A DNA stretch of 64,000 nucleotides from Pisolithus tinctorius (Eukaryota > Basidiomycota > Agaricomycetes > Boletales > Pisolithaceae). How positions within the stretch are numbered: position 1 is the first letter of the stretch; each line of letters opens with the position of its first letter. Shown piece after piece: positions 34,803 to 47,290 of this stretch. Under the pieces are notes generated by a model, which was given only the letters and a program-made list of their open reading frames with translations, was not told the DNA's origin and made no database searches. The stretch lies in NCBI GenBank assembly GCA_024663395.1, contig JANFAH010000014.1, forward strand, positions 992,001 to 1,056,000, written 5' to 3'. The position numbers and the translations under genes are program-made.

Positions 34803-36509
34803 ATGAACGTATTGACGGTCCAATCTCATCGCACGCAGCTAGTCATCACTGCACTTTCAGCTTGCCTGGTCACGTCGGCACTGTTCACCGCGTACAATGG
34901 CTACACCAAGCGAGAACGTCGACGAAATCTCGACGACGAAATCCGCCGGTCACTCGCTGCCGACAACGACACACCACCCGTAGTGGAGAGTGAACTTGTT
35001 TTGAAGGATGAAGTATTTGCGGAGGAGCTCTTCGTACGAACTGCTAGGAACGGTACATATGATGAGGACCTCATTCGGGAACAGCTCGCTCGGAACTATG
35101 CTTTCTTGGGAGAGGAAGGAATGGCAGGCGTTCGTGGTGGGTCTGTGGTTATTGTGGGTTGCGGTGGTGTTGGCAGCTGGGCAGCCGTCATGCTCGTTCG
35201 ATCGTACGCAGCGCTGCCTCTGTCAGTTCTGCCCCCTTGGCCTGACTTGTCTCGATTCGTTATAGGGGAGTATCCAAAATACGACTTGTTGACTTTGACT
35301 ATGTCACACTGTCTTCACTTAACCGGCACGCCACGGCGACGCTTGCGGATGTTGGGACGCCCAAGGTAGCATGTATAGAACGGACTTTGAGGCGGATTTC
35401 GCGGTGGGTGAATGTTGACAGCCGGATAGAAATTTGGAGAAAAGAAGATGGAGGGAGGCTCCTTGAGGGTGCCGATTGGGTTGTTGGTATGGATTCGTCG
35501 TGATATATGACTTGGATATTGATCTTCTGTGGAGATGCCATCGACAACATTACGACCAAGGTGGATCTACTCAAGTACTGCCATGACCATAACATTCGTG
35601 TAAGCAGGTGTTCGTCGTGGCTTCCAGTCACATCGCATCTCACCGAAGTCGACTTAGGTTTTCTCCTCCATGGGAGCTGGTGCCAAGTGTGACCCTACGC
35701 GGATACAGATCAGCGATATATCCTATACTATCTATGACCCCCTCGCACGAGCTGTGAGGCGAAGGCTGCGCTTGGAGGGTGTGACCTCTGGTATTCCTGT
35801 GGTTTACTCTACCGAGGTGCCGGGGGACGTCAAGCTATTGCCGCTCCCCGAAGAGGAGTTTGAGAAAGGTAACGTGAAAGAGTTGAATGCGTTCGATGAT
35901 TTTAGGGTTCGGATATTGCCTGTGCTTGGTATGTCTGTAGGCATTGGTTGTTCCAAGGATAATATTCCGACTTGTGTCTTAGGACCTCTTCCAAGCATGT
36001 TTGGGCTGCATATAGCCAGTTACATTATCTGTGACTTGGCAAAGAAGCCCATTCTGAATCCTCTTCCGATCAAAAATCGGAGAAAGCTGTATGAACGCCT
36101 TTTGCGAGACTTGCTGCATCGCGAGTCCAAGTTGCTTGGCGAGCAGGTGAAGTGAGTGGTCGACCTGACTTTCCGACTAACCGTGCTGTGAAGTTGACGC
36201 GTCGAACACAGCAAGCTACCCATCGACGAGGATGATGCGTTCTTGATATTTGAAGATCTGCATCTGGGCCGGTCCGTGGTCCCGCCTCACGCTGTGCCAT
36301 CAAGACCACAGTTGATCCGATGGGACGCCAGGAAAGGGCTGATGCTGGAGAACTGCGTCGTGTTCGACTTCTCAGAGGCTGAGAGGCACACGCAGGAGTG
36401 TCTCAGCGTTGGACGGGATCCAAGGGAGGTCTGGGGTGAGGAGGTGCAGGCCATTGTGGACCGGAATGCGGCGCGGATAGCCCGGTATCGTGAGTGGGTC
36501 GGGTTGTGA
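34803..36509 (+). CDS. TCD1: tRNA threonylcarbamoyladenosine dehydratase (E1-like, TcdA/Tcd1 type)
   Basis: ThiF/E1-superfamily enzyme that uses ATP to cyclise t6A37 to ct6A in tRNAs; yeast Tcd1/Tcd2 sit at the mitochondrial outer membrane. It starts MNVLTVQSHRTQLVITALSA, giving an N-terminal hydrophobic helix (about 10-33), as in the yeast proteins. The adenylation domain follows: LARNYAFLGEEGMAGVRGGS, VVIVGCGGVGSWAAVMLVRS (nucleotide-binding GxGGVGS), IRLVDFDYVTLSSLNRHATA, GADWVVDAIDNITTKVDLL and SSMGAGAKCDPTRIQ. The C-terminus (DPREVWGEEVQAIVDRN) is fungal-specific. Introns at VRS/GVSK, WVV/DAID and near HNIRV restore the frame. A longer frame begins at a TTG, so ATG 34803 was taken. It ends 135 bp before the Sds3-like gene. 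Confidence 0.88.
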
Positions 36510-36644
36510 CAGTGTTGCTATATATAGACTGTGTATCACGTGAGGTATTGAGCTGTTTTTGGAAAGTAGTGAGATCAGGTCGTGCTCGACGTCGACCACA
36601 GCGACGAGGTGAGAGGACCACTGTGCCCATAAGCTCTGCCTGCC

Positions 36645-39600
36645 ATGACGCCGTCCGTCGCCGGCTCACTTGATCCGCTTTCGTCGCCGTCTCCGTCGCC
36701 GTCGCCGATGCCAGACCCCATGGACGAGTCCGAGTTGTCTGAGCTCACTGAGGCTGACGAGGACGGCACCCCTCCGGACATCCGGACGTCGTCCTCCACT
36801 GCTCGGCCAGTCAGCATCAGCCATGCGGATGGTCCAGAGGGCCCGCCTCCCCGCATCCGCAAGGCTGCAGCTGGGGCAAAGCGCAAGTCCAGGTCGAGAA
36901 ATGCACGCAAGTCTGCCAACGCTGCTTCGGCCAACAGCAGGCGCAAGAAACGCGGAGGAATCGTGCCAGCCCCGATGTGGGACTGGGCATACAAGGGCGG
37001 CACTGCACAGACCCCGTCATCAGCGTCGGCGTCAGGCTCGCATCCCGGTCAACCCACCACCACCACTCCTGCTGCCCCTCCCGCCACTGGCACCCATGCA
37101 AACCCCAGCTTGAATCACAATACCATAACTACAACCCACAGTACTACCGTAACAAGACACTCAAAGTCACCATCAGCAACCCCAGACGCAGAAGAGGAAG
37201 AAGAGGAAGAGGAACAGCCAGCACCCCCGCGTGCCATGGAAGAGGAAGAAGGCGAGGAAGGCGACCCAGACGGCCGTGGCCGTGGTCACCGCGAGGACGA
37301 AGAAGATCTCCAGGACGAGGAAGATGACCCTATTGACGACCAGGACGTCGATGAGGAGGACGAATCTGTGAGCCCTTCTAGCAGGCCGCGCCAAAGACCC
37401 TCTCCTGTCTCACACCGATCCACCTCTAACGCCTCGCGTATCCGCAAACCGCGTACATCGAAGACTGATGTCAAGCCAGGCAAAGTTGTGAACGCGGGTC
37501 CAGACATCGTCGAAGCAGACCAAATGGACGTCGATGATGTCGACGCAGACGATCACGCTGAAGGATCTGCTACAGAAGAAGACTACCCCGATCGTCGGTA
37601 CTCGAGCATCACTCGTCCGCCCCACGCGAGGTCAAATAGACCTGCCGCATTGGCTGCCGTCAACCACTGGGACACGCACGCTAGTCCCCACGATGGCATA
37701 TCTCACGAAATGCAGGTGCTTACTCAGGATACAGTTCTGTCAGTCCCACCCTCCCGTGCAGAGTCACCACGAGAGCATACTCCGGAAGAAGACGACGAAC
37801 CCAGCGGTGACACTATGGGTGATGCAGCAGAAGAACAGGAGGGAGATGGGGAAGCCGTCGACGATGAGGAACGCTCTCCAACTGAGCCTGATGACCAGCT
37901 TGGCGACATACCAGGCGAGGTAGATGTCGACGAACATCCCAACGTTCAAGACGACCGTGAATCCAATATAGACGACCCAGAACTAGAGGTAGAAGAGCCG
38001 GATGAGGACCCCGACCTTCAGCCTGCGCATCGCGCAGAAGCCCTCGATGTCCTCGCCACCATCGAAATCAAGTTTGCTATGCTCAGGGAACGCGTATTCC
38101 TAGAAAAGATGGAAGGCATTGCATGGGAGGAAAGTTTGATTTGGGAGGGTATGCAGACTTTTTCACTTTGCAAGGCTTTCTTTCCTTAGTTGACGTTCAC
38201 TTCTTAGGCACTCATCCCGAATTACACTACATTCAAGAGGAATTGACGAAACGACGTGACAAAAGACTCATGCTTGCTGAACGAAAACGACGTTATGAAG
38301 TTCAGGCTCTCGAGAGGAAACGAAAGGAAGAGGAAGCAGGTATTTGGGAGAACTGGGAGGTGTGTTGCTTGGATTCTTGTCATATAATCATCGTTACCGC
38401 GTTTTTCATCTCCCCTTCTCCTGTGCTTCCTGCCCCAGATGGCATAGCTAATGTCTGGCACGTTTACAGCATACACGCGACCAACTCCAAACGGAAATGA
38501 TGGCCGAAACAAACAGAAAACGGAGAAAGCTCGAAAGAGAGAGGCGAGCAGCGGAAAGGCCTATTCCAGGTAAGCTTTTCTTTCAATCGCAGAAGCGATA
38601 AAATACCTCTTGAGGTTCGCCTTGCGTCGCGAACAGTCCATCTATCCCGATTGGTATCTCCGTCTGGAGCATATATCGGCGTCTTCGACATATCGTGTTT
38701 CTTGTCATGTTACTGAGCTTTAACTTTTTCTAATCGACGTTGTACAGTTCGTCGTTTTCCCGTTCCAATCCGCGACCCGCCACCGGCGCCATCTTTACGC
38801 GAAATTGTGAATGCGACCCCGCTTCCGTCACGCCTTGTACAGTTTATCTCCAGTGCAAACAAGAAACCCTCACCCGACGGCGCGGTTAACCCCACTCTGA
38901 ATTCTAGATCGCTTCTTGGGTTCAACGGGCTAGGTATATACATCCAGCTCTTCTCTCGGTCTGTTAATGCAAAATTTTCAGGTCTCAATCCCACAGCATA
39001 TCCCGACCTTCCAACGGCCTCGCCTGCTGACATCGCCGCGGACCTCGAATATATCTTTCAGCATCGTCGAGCCGGCTTCGGTTACCCGTATGGCATATTT
39101 CCTGGCGCACCCGGCGTGGGCTTTCCCGCGGTTGGACCTGGCATTGGCCCCGGGATGGGGTTTGGCCCAGGTGCTGGAGGAGCGGCGACAGGGTACAACA
39201 ACGTAGCTGGGGTACCCTTTGGGATGAACGGCCTTCCAACAGCCGAAACTTACCCAACAGGTGCTGGCCCAGGCGTAACTCAGCCTGGCCCCGTTCCTCC
39301 GCCCGCTACAGGGACGTCGGTACCACCATCACACAATCACGCTGGGATGACTGGTCCGGGAGTTGGTCCTACTGACTCTGCAGGTTTCGGCCAGCCGTCC
39401 ATGGGCACCTTCCAGCCCAGTGCTGGCCGGGAAAGTGCATACCCCCCTGGTCCTAGTGGTCCTTCAACGTCTGGGAGGATACCGCGCTCCTCGGGACCCC
39501 CGCTTGATCGCGAATGGGAGGCGCAAGCGCAACGGGAGCGGGAACGAGAGTTGGTTGCACGCGAGCACACTCGCGAACTTGCACAGCAGCGAGATCGAGA

Positions 39601-41182
39601 AATACGTGAACGGGAACGAGTCGGAGAAATAAACTCGCGCGGAAGAGACAGGGAGTTTGGACCGAACGTTGGTCCCACATATCAGTCTTCTGGATGGAAC
39701 TCGAAGCCCTCTGGTCCTGTAGATTGGGGTCTTTCGGAGCGCAGACGAGAGGATGATATCATGGATCGTGAGAGGGAAAAGGAACGTGTTGACTGGGGGG
39801 ACAGAGATAAATCTCAAGCGCAGCCGGGCTTGACTCCTGCATCCCGTCCCCAAAACCAACAATCGCACTTGCATTCTCATCACACGCACTTGGCCCCATC
39901 ACCACACCTTGCTCACTCTTCCCATTCCTCACACTCAAGTCACCAAGCGCATTCGCAACCTCCACATGCACACCCGCACCATCAACATCAACACCCGCAT
40001 CCGCACCAGCACCCACATTCCCCGCACCCACATCTACATACCCAGCATCTGCATGGGCCGACGGGGGCTGCACCCCATCATCACCATGTCGGCCAACATC
40101 ATCATCGACACCACCACCACATTCTACATAACCACCACTCATCTGGACCCGAGTCGCGCATTGGACCTACATCGGGTATCGGTGTGGAAGGTCCTGGGAT
40201 AAGATCCGGACAGGGGCATCAGACACCGACTATGGAGCTCATCAATCTTTCTGCTAATCCGTCATCAAAAACGCACTGGAAAAGGGAGGAGGGCAAGTAT
40301 GGGGGAGGTAGTGTTCCCGGGAGCCGGCCGTCGTCTACGCATCCGCCTTTCCCTACATATGACGAACGGGATAGACCTGTTGCAACCTCGTTCGTACTTG
40401 GCCCTTCGCAAAATACTGCCTCTGCGACATCTTCTCCTCGACATAACTGGGCACATGGCGAAGTGGGAAATTCAGTTCCTCCTGGAGGGCCTGGCGCTGC
40501 GTTTCCGCCTCCTGAGCGATATCATTCACCTATTCCAGGTGGTCCTGGGACGTCAGGTATGCCTCATCGGTCGTCTAACCCACCACAGGCCCATCACCGC
40601 CGTCAATCACCTAATTCACTGACTGTATCCCCATCACGCTCCGGACCTCCAACATCACCTACTAATGCAAATCTTTCCAATCCCATTGCTCCGCCATCAT
40701 CCATGAATACTTCTTCCCCAGGACCGTTTGCTCTTCCACGGAAATCATCCCCAGTACTACCACCTCCTTCTAAACTTGGAATGCCCCCTATTGTATTTTC
40801 TCCTCGGTTGACAGGTCCAGGGGTTCTCCCACCTACGGGCCCTGGTGTCCCCGGAATGTTATCCGGTGCCGCGGCAGGAACTGGCGTTGGGGCCATGTTG
40901 TCGGGCCCGCCGTCCGGCCCGGGAGTACCGCCACCTAGTGGACCTGGGATGTCTCCGCCACTTGCAATTTTGTCCAGTACCAGCGGACCCGGTATCCCAC
41001 TTCCTAATGGCCCAGGCATTATACCGCAAAGCGGACCTGGAATACCACCAGCTGCAGGTCCGGGGGATGGCCCTGGAGTCCCACCACCACCGTTCACTGG
41101 CAGTCGAACGGCATCTCCACTGATATCCTTTGCGAGGACGGGAGCCCCGCCGGGTCAGAAAATAGTGGTGGAGGGTGTATGA
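36645..41182 (+). CDS. Sds3/Dep1-like Sin3-HDAC complex subunit with long tail
   Basis: Corepressor scaffold protein of the Sds3-like family (yeast Sds3/Dep1, animal SUDS3/BRMS1), which holds the deacetylase in the Sin3 complex. N-terminal about 460 residues: Ser/Pro-rich with many acidic runs and basic patches (AKRKSRSRNARKSA). The Sds3 helix follows: ALDVLATIEIKFAMLRERVF, LEKMEGIAWEESLIWEGTHP, ELHYIQEELTKRRDKRLMLA. Introns after LIWE (gtatgc), after NWE (gtgtgt) and after ERPI (gtaagc) restore the frame into VRRFPVPIRDPPPAPSLREI. Then comes an unusually long tail of over 700 residues: Gly/Pro-rich, an Arg/Glu-rich stretch near 39,520-39,800, a His-rich block (40 His in about 94 residues) and a GPG-rich end. 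The single-gene model is inferred from joined frames; transcript data would settle it. Confidence 0.72.
39850..40143 (+). repeat. His-rich low-complexity coding block
   Basis: Inside the Sds3-like gene, about 94 residues contain 40 histidines, mostly as HS, HP, HQ and HH pairs, with runs such as APHHHHVGQHHHRHHHH. The DNA is a drifting ca(t/c)-rich array, as expected from slippage under selection for the amino acid. Such blocks can bind metal or help nuclear-speckle targeting; here that is only inference. Confidence 0.8.
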
Positions 41183-41542
41183 CGATGTTCGTCGTTTGTT
41201 TGCTTTTTTTCCCCTTTGCTTGGTTTGATATCAAAAATTCGGGTGGTATTTTCTCTGTTAGCATAATGGCTGCGCTGCGTGTGCAGAATCGGAATGTAGC
41301 CTCATGATTAGCTGTACTCAATTTCAAGCTTCTTCTGTGTATAATTTTTGCGCGTTTAATATAATCTCAGCTTTATTCAGCGAGGAACAATCTGCACGAT
41401 CTTGAACTTGCCCATAACACTTGCGTTGAGTCTGGCACCAGCAGGTCTCTCTGAAACTCACGTCAATGTACGAGGCATCGTACACGAGAATACAACACAA
41501 AGTATCCTTGTATCAAGGCAATACACTTCGAGTGCATCATTT
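41183..41542. other. Intergenic, convergent 3' ends (Sds3-like gene / RPB10)
   Basis: 360 bp of 3' flank, AT-richer than the coding parts. No gene or repeat is supported. Confidence 0.4.
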
Positions 41543-41943
41543 TTAGTAATTACTCTTGTCCTTCGAGCGCTCCATAGCTATAAAGCAGGTAAGAAAGAGA
41601 GAACCGCATACGTATCTCAATGCTTACGATTATAGTGAAGGAGTTTTTCGATCAAGTCGACATGGGTGAGCACCATTCGGCGACAGCAGTACCTCCTTAG
41701 TTGCAATTCGTCAAGTGCATCACTGTACGCAAAACAATGGCATCAATGCTTGGGATGGTGTGGACGAATGAGGGCGGCACATAATGCTTACCCTTCGCTC
41801 ATGTCATTAGCGAGCAGTTCGAGGTAGGCATTCCATTTGTCCCCAATCACTTTTCCGCACGAAAAGCAGCGGACTGGGATGATCTATTGTAGCAGTGGTC
41901 AGGGTATTTCTATAGCAAAATCAATGCGTGGTATACTGACCAT
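41543..41943 (-). CDS. RPB10: RNA polymerase subunit RPB10 (RPABC5)
   Basis: Small zinc-binding subunit shared by RNA polymerases I, II and III. Exons read M | [20 protein letters not shown] ... NDMSEG | [18 protein letters not shown] ... EKLLHYN | [11 protein letters not shown], 74 residues in total (family about 65-75). The four zinc ligands are present: CFSC and RYCCRR. The first exon codes only the start ATG: it is followed by a gtcagt donor, and the next exon starts exactly at Ile2 after caatag. Introns two (gtaagc...gtacag) and three (gtaagc...ttatag) are also clear. Because of these introns no long frame exists. It is divergent from the condensin gene over 143 bp that holds two CACGTG sites. 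Confidence 0.95.
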
Positions 41944-42086
41944 CGTGATTGGTGTCGGCAGGCAGACTCCTGGCTTACGATTAGGGCTGAGCAGCGCACG
42001 TGACCTTCCTGTTCACGTGCCGTCGCGTCAATGACCGCGTCTTGTCGCTGACGGCGGACAGAGTGACTGAGTCGTATACAACCACC
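41944..42086. promoter_or_regulatory. Divergent promoter RPB10 / CND1 with two CACGTG boxes
   Basis: 143 bp between start codons. CACGTG occurs at 41997-42002 and 42014-42019, 17 bp apart, and an attgg (inverted CCAAT) lies at about 41948. CACGTG is the known core of bHLH (Cbf1/USF-type) sites in fungi; binding here is inferred. Confidence 0.6.
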
Positions 42087-45000
42087 ATGGGCTCCACATT
42101 TGAGTTGCAAGATGAGCTCCAGGCGTTTCAAGACCCGTCATCATACGAGATTCCAAACGAACACGATCTTCACGACAACGATGCTGCTGAACTTCTTCAA
42201 CGTGGGTTTATTTGTTGTTCGTGTTTGACTATCCTTGACCGCATTTCTAGGTGCTGTTGGCAGCATCGCACACTCTTCTGATGAGATTAACGATCCTGAG
42301 ATATTCGATATCTTTCGAAGCTTGCTGAAACATGCGGATGCGGTTCCTGGACCGTGCATGAGCAAACTGCTGGATTCCATTGCATCAGGCTTCAGTGCCG
42401 AGATAGACGCGGCATTCCGTGACTCGAAAGAAGAGGACCAGCAAGCGGTCATGGCACACAAGACTCCACTCGAGATGTACGCGTTTCTCCTTAACTGGTT
42501 CGCGGCTGCAGCAGACAAGGTGAAGTCGCCTGGAGAAGGCGAACTCACGCCACAGCCCAAGGCTCGTCGCGGAAGGGGCGGTAGAGCAGGTGGATCTCGT
42601 GCACTTGCCAAGAAAGTGGAGGAGTGGACATGGGTTGATCAGATCCCCGCAACACTCGAATTGTTCACTAAGGCAATGAAACTCAAGACGCATCGCATAT
42701 GGGTGACGACTCCGGAACGAGATGCGTTTATCACGTATGTCCTATATCTAGCTGAACTTTTCTTCTAAATTGACACGAATGCTAAGATGCTTGACCCGTC
42801 CCGCATATCATATTGCTGAGAACGAACAATACATGAAAGTGAACAACGTCAAGGTCAATGTGTACAAGGTTATATGTGTTGCTGTCAAGCACCACGGACA
42901 CGCCCTTGCAGCTCAGATCAATATCATGCAAGCATTACAATACCATGAACACCTTTCGGAACCTATGGCTGAGTGCCTTTCTCACCTTGCAAAGCATTTC
43001 GACCACGCTCAGCTCGGAGAGGAGATCCTGCGCGAAATTGCAGGGAAGACTTTCAATGCCCAGGACACGAAAGGTCCCCGAGCTTTTTCTCGTTTCTTGG
43101 TGAAGTTCTGTGAAGAGTCACCTAGATCAGTGCTCAAGCAGATCAGCGTTCTACTCGGACACTTGGATTCAGAGGTGGGTCTACGTGGAATATGCCATTC
43201 TCATCCCGAAATGACAATGCATTAGTCGTATCCAATGCGCATGGCTATGGTGGAAGTGATCGGGTTGCTTATCCGTGAGCTATCGAGTGCCGAAGATAAC
43301 AATGATACAACGCAGACCCACAAACAAATTGTCGGATTTTTTGAACTCCTTCTATCCCGAACCCTCGACCTGTCCTCTTATGTGCGCTCCAAGGTTCTTG
43401 CCACGCTATCAAAGCTTTGCGACCTACGTGTCCCGTTCCCTAAACAACGTTTGGAAATAACGAAACACGCAGTTGCGATGTTGGAGGACAAAGCCTCCAC
43501 AGTTCGCAAAGCTGCGGTTGCTCTGCTTACGAAACTTATAATGACGCATCCTTGGGGGCTCATGCACGGTGGGCCTCTAAACCTGGAAAAGTGGGAAGGG
43601 TATTACAAGGAGGTGAAAGAGAAGCTGGACAAGTTGGAAGAAGCAGTGGGTAAGGCCGTGGAGCGGGGAGATGAAGACGAGGATGACATAAAAGGTGGAA
43701 AAGAAGACGATGACGATGAGGAAGGCGAAGAAGAAACCGGCGACGGAGACGAGGAAGCTGAAAGCGGTAAAATCAGGTAAAATATTTAGTTGCTTTCTGG
43801 TGGATGTAGCTGACTATGGATGGTCAGGAACGCAATAAATGACGATGAAATGGACGTGGACGGTGAATTGCACAACGCAGAGGACGCGAATATGGACGAC
43901 GAGGAGGACAGCAAAAGACCCAAAAAGGGAAAGGGCAAAAAGGCGAAAAAGTCACGGAAATCTGTGGTAGACGAGGTCGTCATTGCATCAGAGCAGGAAG
44001 CCCTCGCGGCATTGGAGTCCAATGAAGCGCTCTATCTCAGACTGCGCAAGAAATACTACACTGAAGCACTCGTATTCATCCGGATGATCGAGGGATCTAT
44101 GGAAGTAATCACTCAGTTACTCGCCAGTACTAACAAAGCAGAAGTGCTCGAGGCCATGGAATTCTTCAGAGTAGCCCATGTGTATGAATTCGACGGGGCT
44201 GGGGTAGGATTTACCTGGCTGATCACACCACTGACTGACGGCCTGTAGGTTGGTATCAAGCGCATGCTGCACCTTATCTGGTCGAAGGATAACAACCAAA
44301 CGTCAGAGGATGGCAAAGAGCTCAAGGGTGTCCGTTCGCGCCTTCTGGAGTGCTACCGGAATTTGTACTTCGATCCTCTCCCAGACATGGAACCAAAACA
44401 GCAAGTGAACAGAATTGCGAAAAACATGATCGAGTATGCGTCATAATACCGCCCATTTCGCATCTGACCACAGAGGCAATCTAAAGGTTGACCTATGATG
44501 CCACGCTAGCCGAGCTAACCAGTCTAGAGGAGATGATGAAGACTATGATGGAAGAAGACCAGGTCCACCATGATATTATTAACAAGCTCTGGCAGGTTTA
44601 CAGCAAGTTGTTTCTGGTTACAATGATTTCCAGTTGGCCTTGATGTAGTCTCCTAATTTAGGTTCGACGAAATCTCTACCCGCTTATCAGCGCCGAGGCG
44701 CCGTTATCATCCTAGGGATGCTAGCGTTGGCGAAGCGTAGCATCGTGGAAGAAAAGGTTGATATTTTGCTGAAAATTGGACTGGGCAAACTTGGCAAAGT
44801 ACTACAATTCTCTCTCATCCGCGCACATGACCAGAATATTTCTTAGAGTGATCTTATGCTGGCGCGATACACTTGTGTTGTCCTGCAACGTCTCAATGGC
44901 AGTGCGAAGAAAGTGAAGGGTGCGTTCGAGTGGGTTTCTGGTGCATCAAATTATGACAGGATCGCTAGGATCTCTCCTCAACAAAACTCTTCGTCTGGAG

Positions 45001-47106
45001 ATGAATAATGCAATCTTCCGGAAGCTTCAAGAAGCCATCGAGCATCCTTGTCGGTCCAAAGATTGGTTTGGAATGGCCGAACAAGTGATAAACACCATAT
45101 ATGCCCTTGGGGAGCAACCAGGTGAACTATGTGGCAGGATTATTAAGAACCTCGCGCAGCGTGCATTTGCTCGCAGACCACAAGCTCAAGAAGAGTCTAC
45201 ATCTGTCCCGGCGGATCCGGATGCAATGGACCAGGATCCTGAGACAGGAAGTGCTTCATATGCTCCCGCATCTCAAAGTTCTTCCGCCACGCAAAGCGCA
45301 AGACAGCGGAGCGGAGATCAAGCTGAGAAGGACTTGGGGGATGCTTTCCAGCTCAGTCAACTTTTATTCGTAGTTGGCCATGTCGCCATTAAACACATTG
45401 TCTTTCTCGAACTCGTCGAGCGGGAGTGGAAACGCCAGAAGGACGAGAAGGACCTAGGTAAGTGTCTTTGGATCTGGCCGGAGCGGACACTGACGACGGT
45501 CCCAGCGGAGAAACTTGCTGCAGGTGTTAATTCGCCAAACAAGGCATCAAAAGAGACTGAGGAACTAGATCAAGTAGCCGGAAATGTAGAAGATGAGATT
45601 GGTGATCGGATAGCTGCAGTACGAGAAACCGAACTCCTGTATGGGCCTCAGTCGTTGCTAGCTGTCTTCGGACCGATGCTTGTTCACGTCTGCGGCAGCC
45701 CTCACAAATTCAAGGCGAGTCATATGGTTCTGCCTTCAGTCTGCTCGTTTGACACCAGTCCAGAATCGAACGCTCCGCGCTGCTGCGACGCTGTCGTTCG
45801 CTAAATTCCTCTGCGTCAGTTCACAATTCTGCGACCGCCATCATCATCTCCTGTTCAAGATTCTCGAGACTTCAAAGGACCCTGACATAAGGGGCAACAT
45901 CGTGATCGCGCTGGGCGATGTAGCCGTGTCGTTCAGCAATATCATTGACGAAAACAGCAACGAGTTGTACAAGGGCCTTTCGGACGATGACCTGGTTGTT
46001 AAGAAGAACACACTGATGGTGCTCACTCACTTGATTCTGAACGGCATGATCAAGGTCAAGGGACAACTCGGCGAGATGGCTAAATGCTTGGAAGATGAAG
46101 ACCCACGGATTTCTGATCTGGCGAAACTTTTCTTCACGGAGTTGTCGACTAAAGACAACGCTATCTATAACAACTTGCCCGACGGTGCGCTGCCTCCCCA
46201 TAATTCGTGTTCTCAGGGTGCTGATTGTGCAATGCAGTCATAAGCCATCTTTCAACAGGTGAACACGGTGTAAGCGAAGAAATATTCCAGAACACCATGC
46301 GGTACATTTTCACCTTCGTCGAAAAGGTGACGAAACATGTGACCCACAAGCATGGAGGACTCTTACCTTTAAACAGGAAAAACAAGCAGAAAATATCGTT
46401 GAGAAACTCTGCCAACGCTTCCGCTTCTCGGAAGACCCTAGGCAATGGCGAGACATCGCATTCTGCCTGTCTCTGCTTCCGTTCAAGTCCGAGAAATCTG
46501 TTAAGAAGCTTATAGAAGGACTTCAGTTTTATCAGGACAAATTGCACGAGCAGAAAGTCTATGACCGTTTTGCGGAGATCCTCACAAAGGCCAGTATCTT
46601 GAGATTAAGTCTCGCCAAATGCAATCTGCTAAACTTACTTTGATATAGGCTCGCTCAAATAAATCAGCCAACAAGCCGGATACAGAGCTCGATGAATTCG
46701 AATCAGTATGTTTCAATTCCTTTCCTATAATAGGGATATGGTTTACGCCCTTCGCATTGCAGATTCTTCACGAGCACAAACGACAAGGCGAAGAAGATCT
46801 CGCTTTTGAGAAGCGCGTGCAAGGCAAGAAAGCTGCTGCTAAGAAGAAAGCCACTCGACGCTGTAAGCCTTCCTGTGTCTTTTAAATACACGCAGGCCTC
46901 AACCTTCCTCAGCCACACGCAAGAAAACTCAAGAAGCTGAACCTGAAACCCGCCGGGCTCAAGCTGATGATGACGATGATATGTATGTTTAAGGCATTGC
47001 TCTCTCATGTAAATGTACCAGCACATGTTATAATCTAATAGACAAACGTCATGGGGCACCAGAGGAACACGAGAATCAAATGGCATTTTCTATGAGACAG
47101 AGGTGA
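42087..47106 (+). CDS. CND1: Condensin complex subunit 1 (Cnd1/Ycs4/CAP-D2)
   Basis: HEAT-repeat non-SMC subunit of condensin, needed for mitotic chromosome compaction. Start MGSTFELQDELQAF. The N-terminal Cnd1 domain covers about 1-250 (TPLEMYAFLLNWFAAAADKV, WVDQIPATLELFTKAMKL), then HEAT repeats (SYVRSKVLATLSKLCDLRVP, KASTVRKAAVALLTKLI). An acidic insert with long Asp/Glu runs lies at 43,670-43,930. The segment MLHLIWSKDNN is typical of CAP-D2. The C-terminal condensin domain carries RAAATLSFAKFLCVSSQFC, NIVIALGDVAVSFSNIIDE, LVVKKNTLMVLTHLILNGMI and ISDLAKLFFTELSTKDNAIY. The tail is basic (KKAAAKKKATRR) and ends MAFSMRQR in a small last exon after gtatgt...aatag. Roughly 1,400 residues and about a dozen introns. 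Confidence 0.93.
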
Positions 47107-47290
47107 CCGGACTAACCAAGACTCTTACAAAGCGTCCAGTTTGGATTTTCGGCTATCCCCACAGCGTTGGAATAAAAGCAATTATTACTCCGTGTGAACA
47201 GGTCCTACGTATATACAAAAGTGTATCCAGACAAGTAAGTTAAGGAAGGTAAGTTGAGATGCCACGAACAACATGGATGAAATATCAAGT

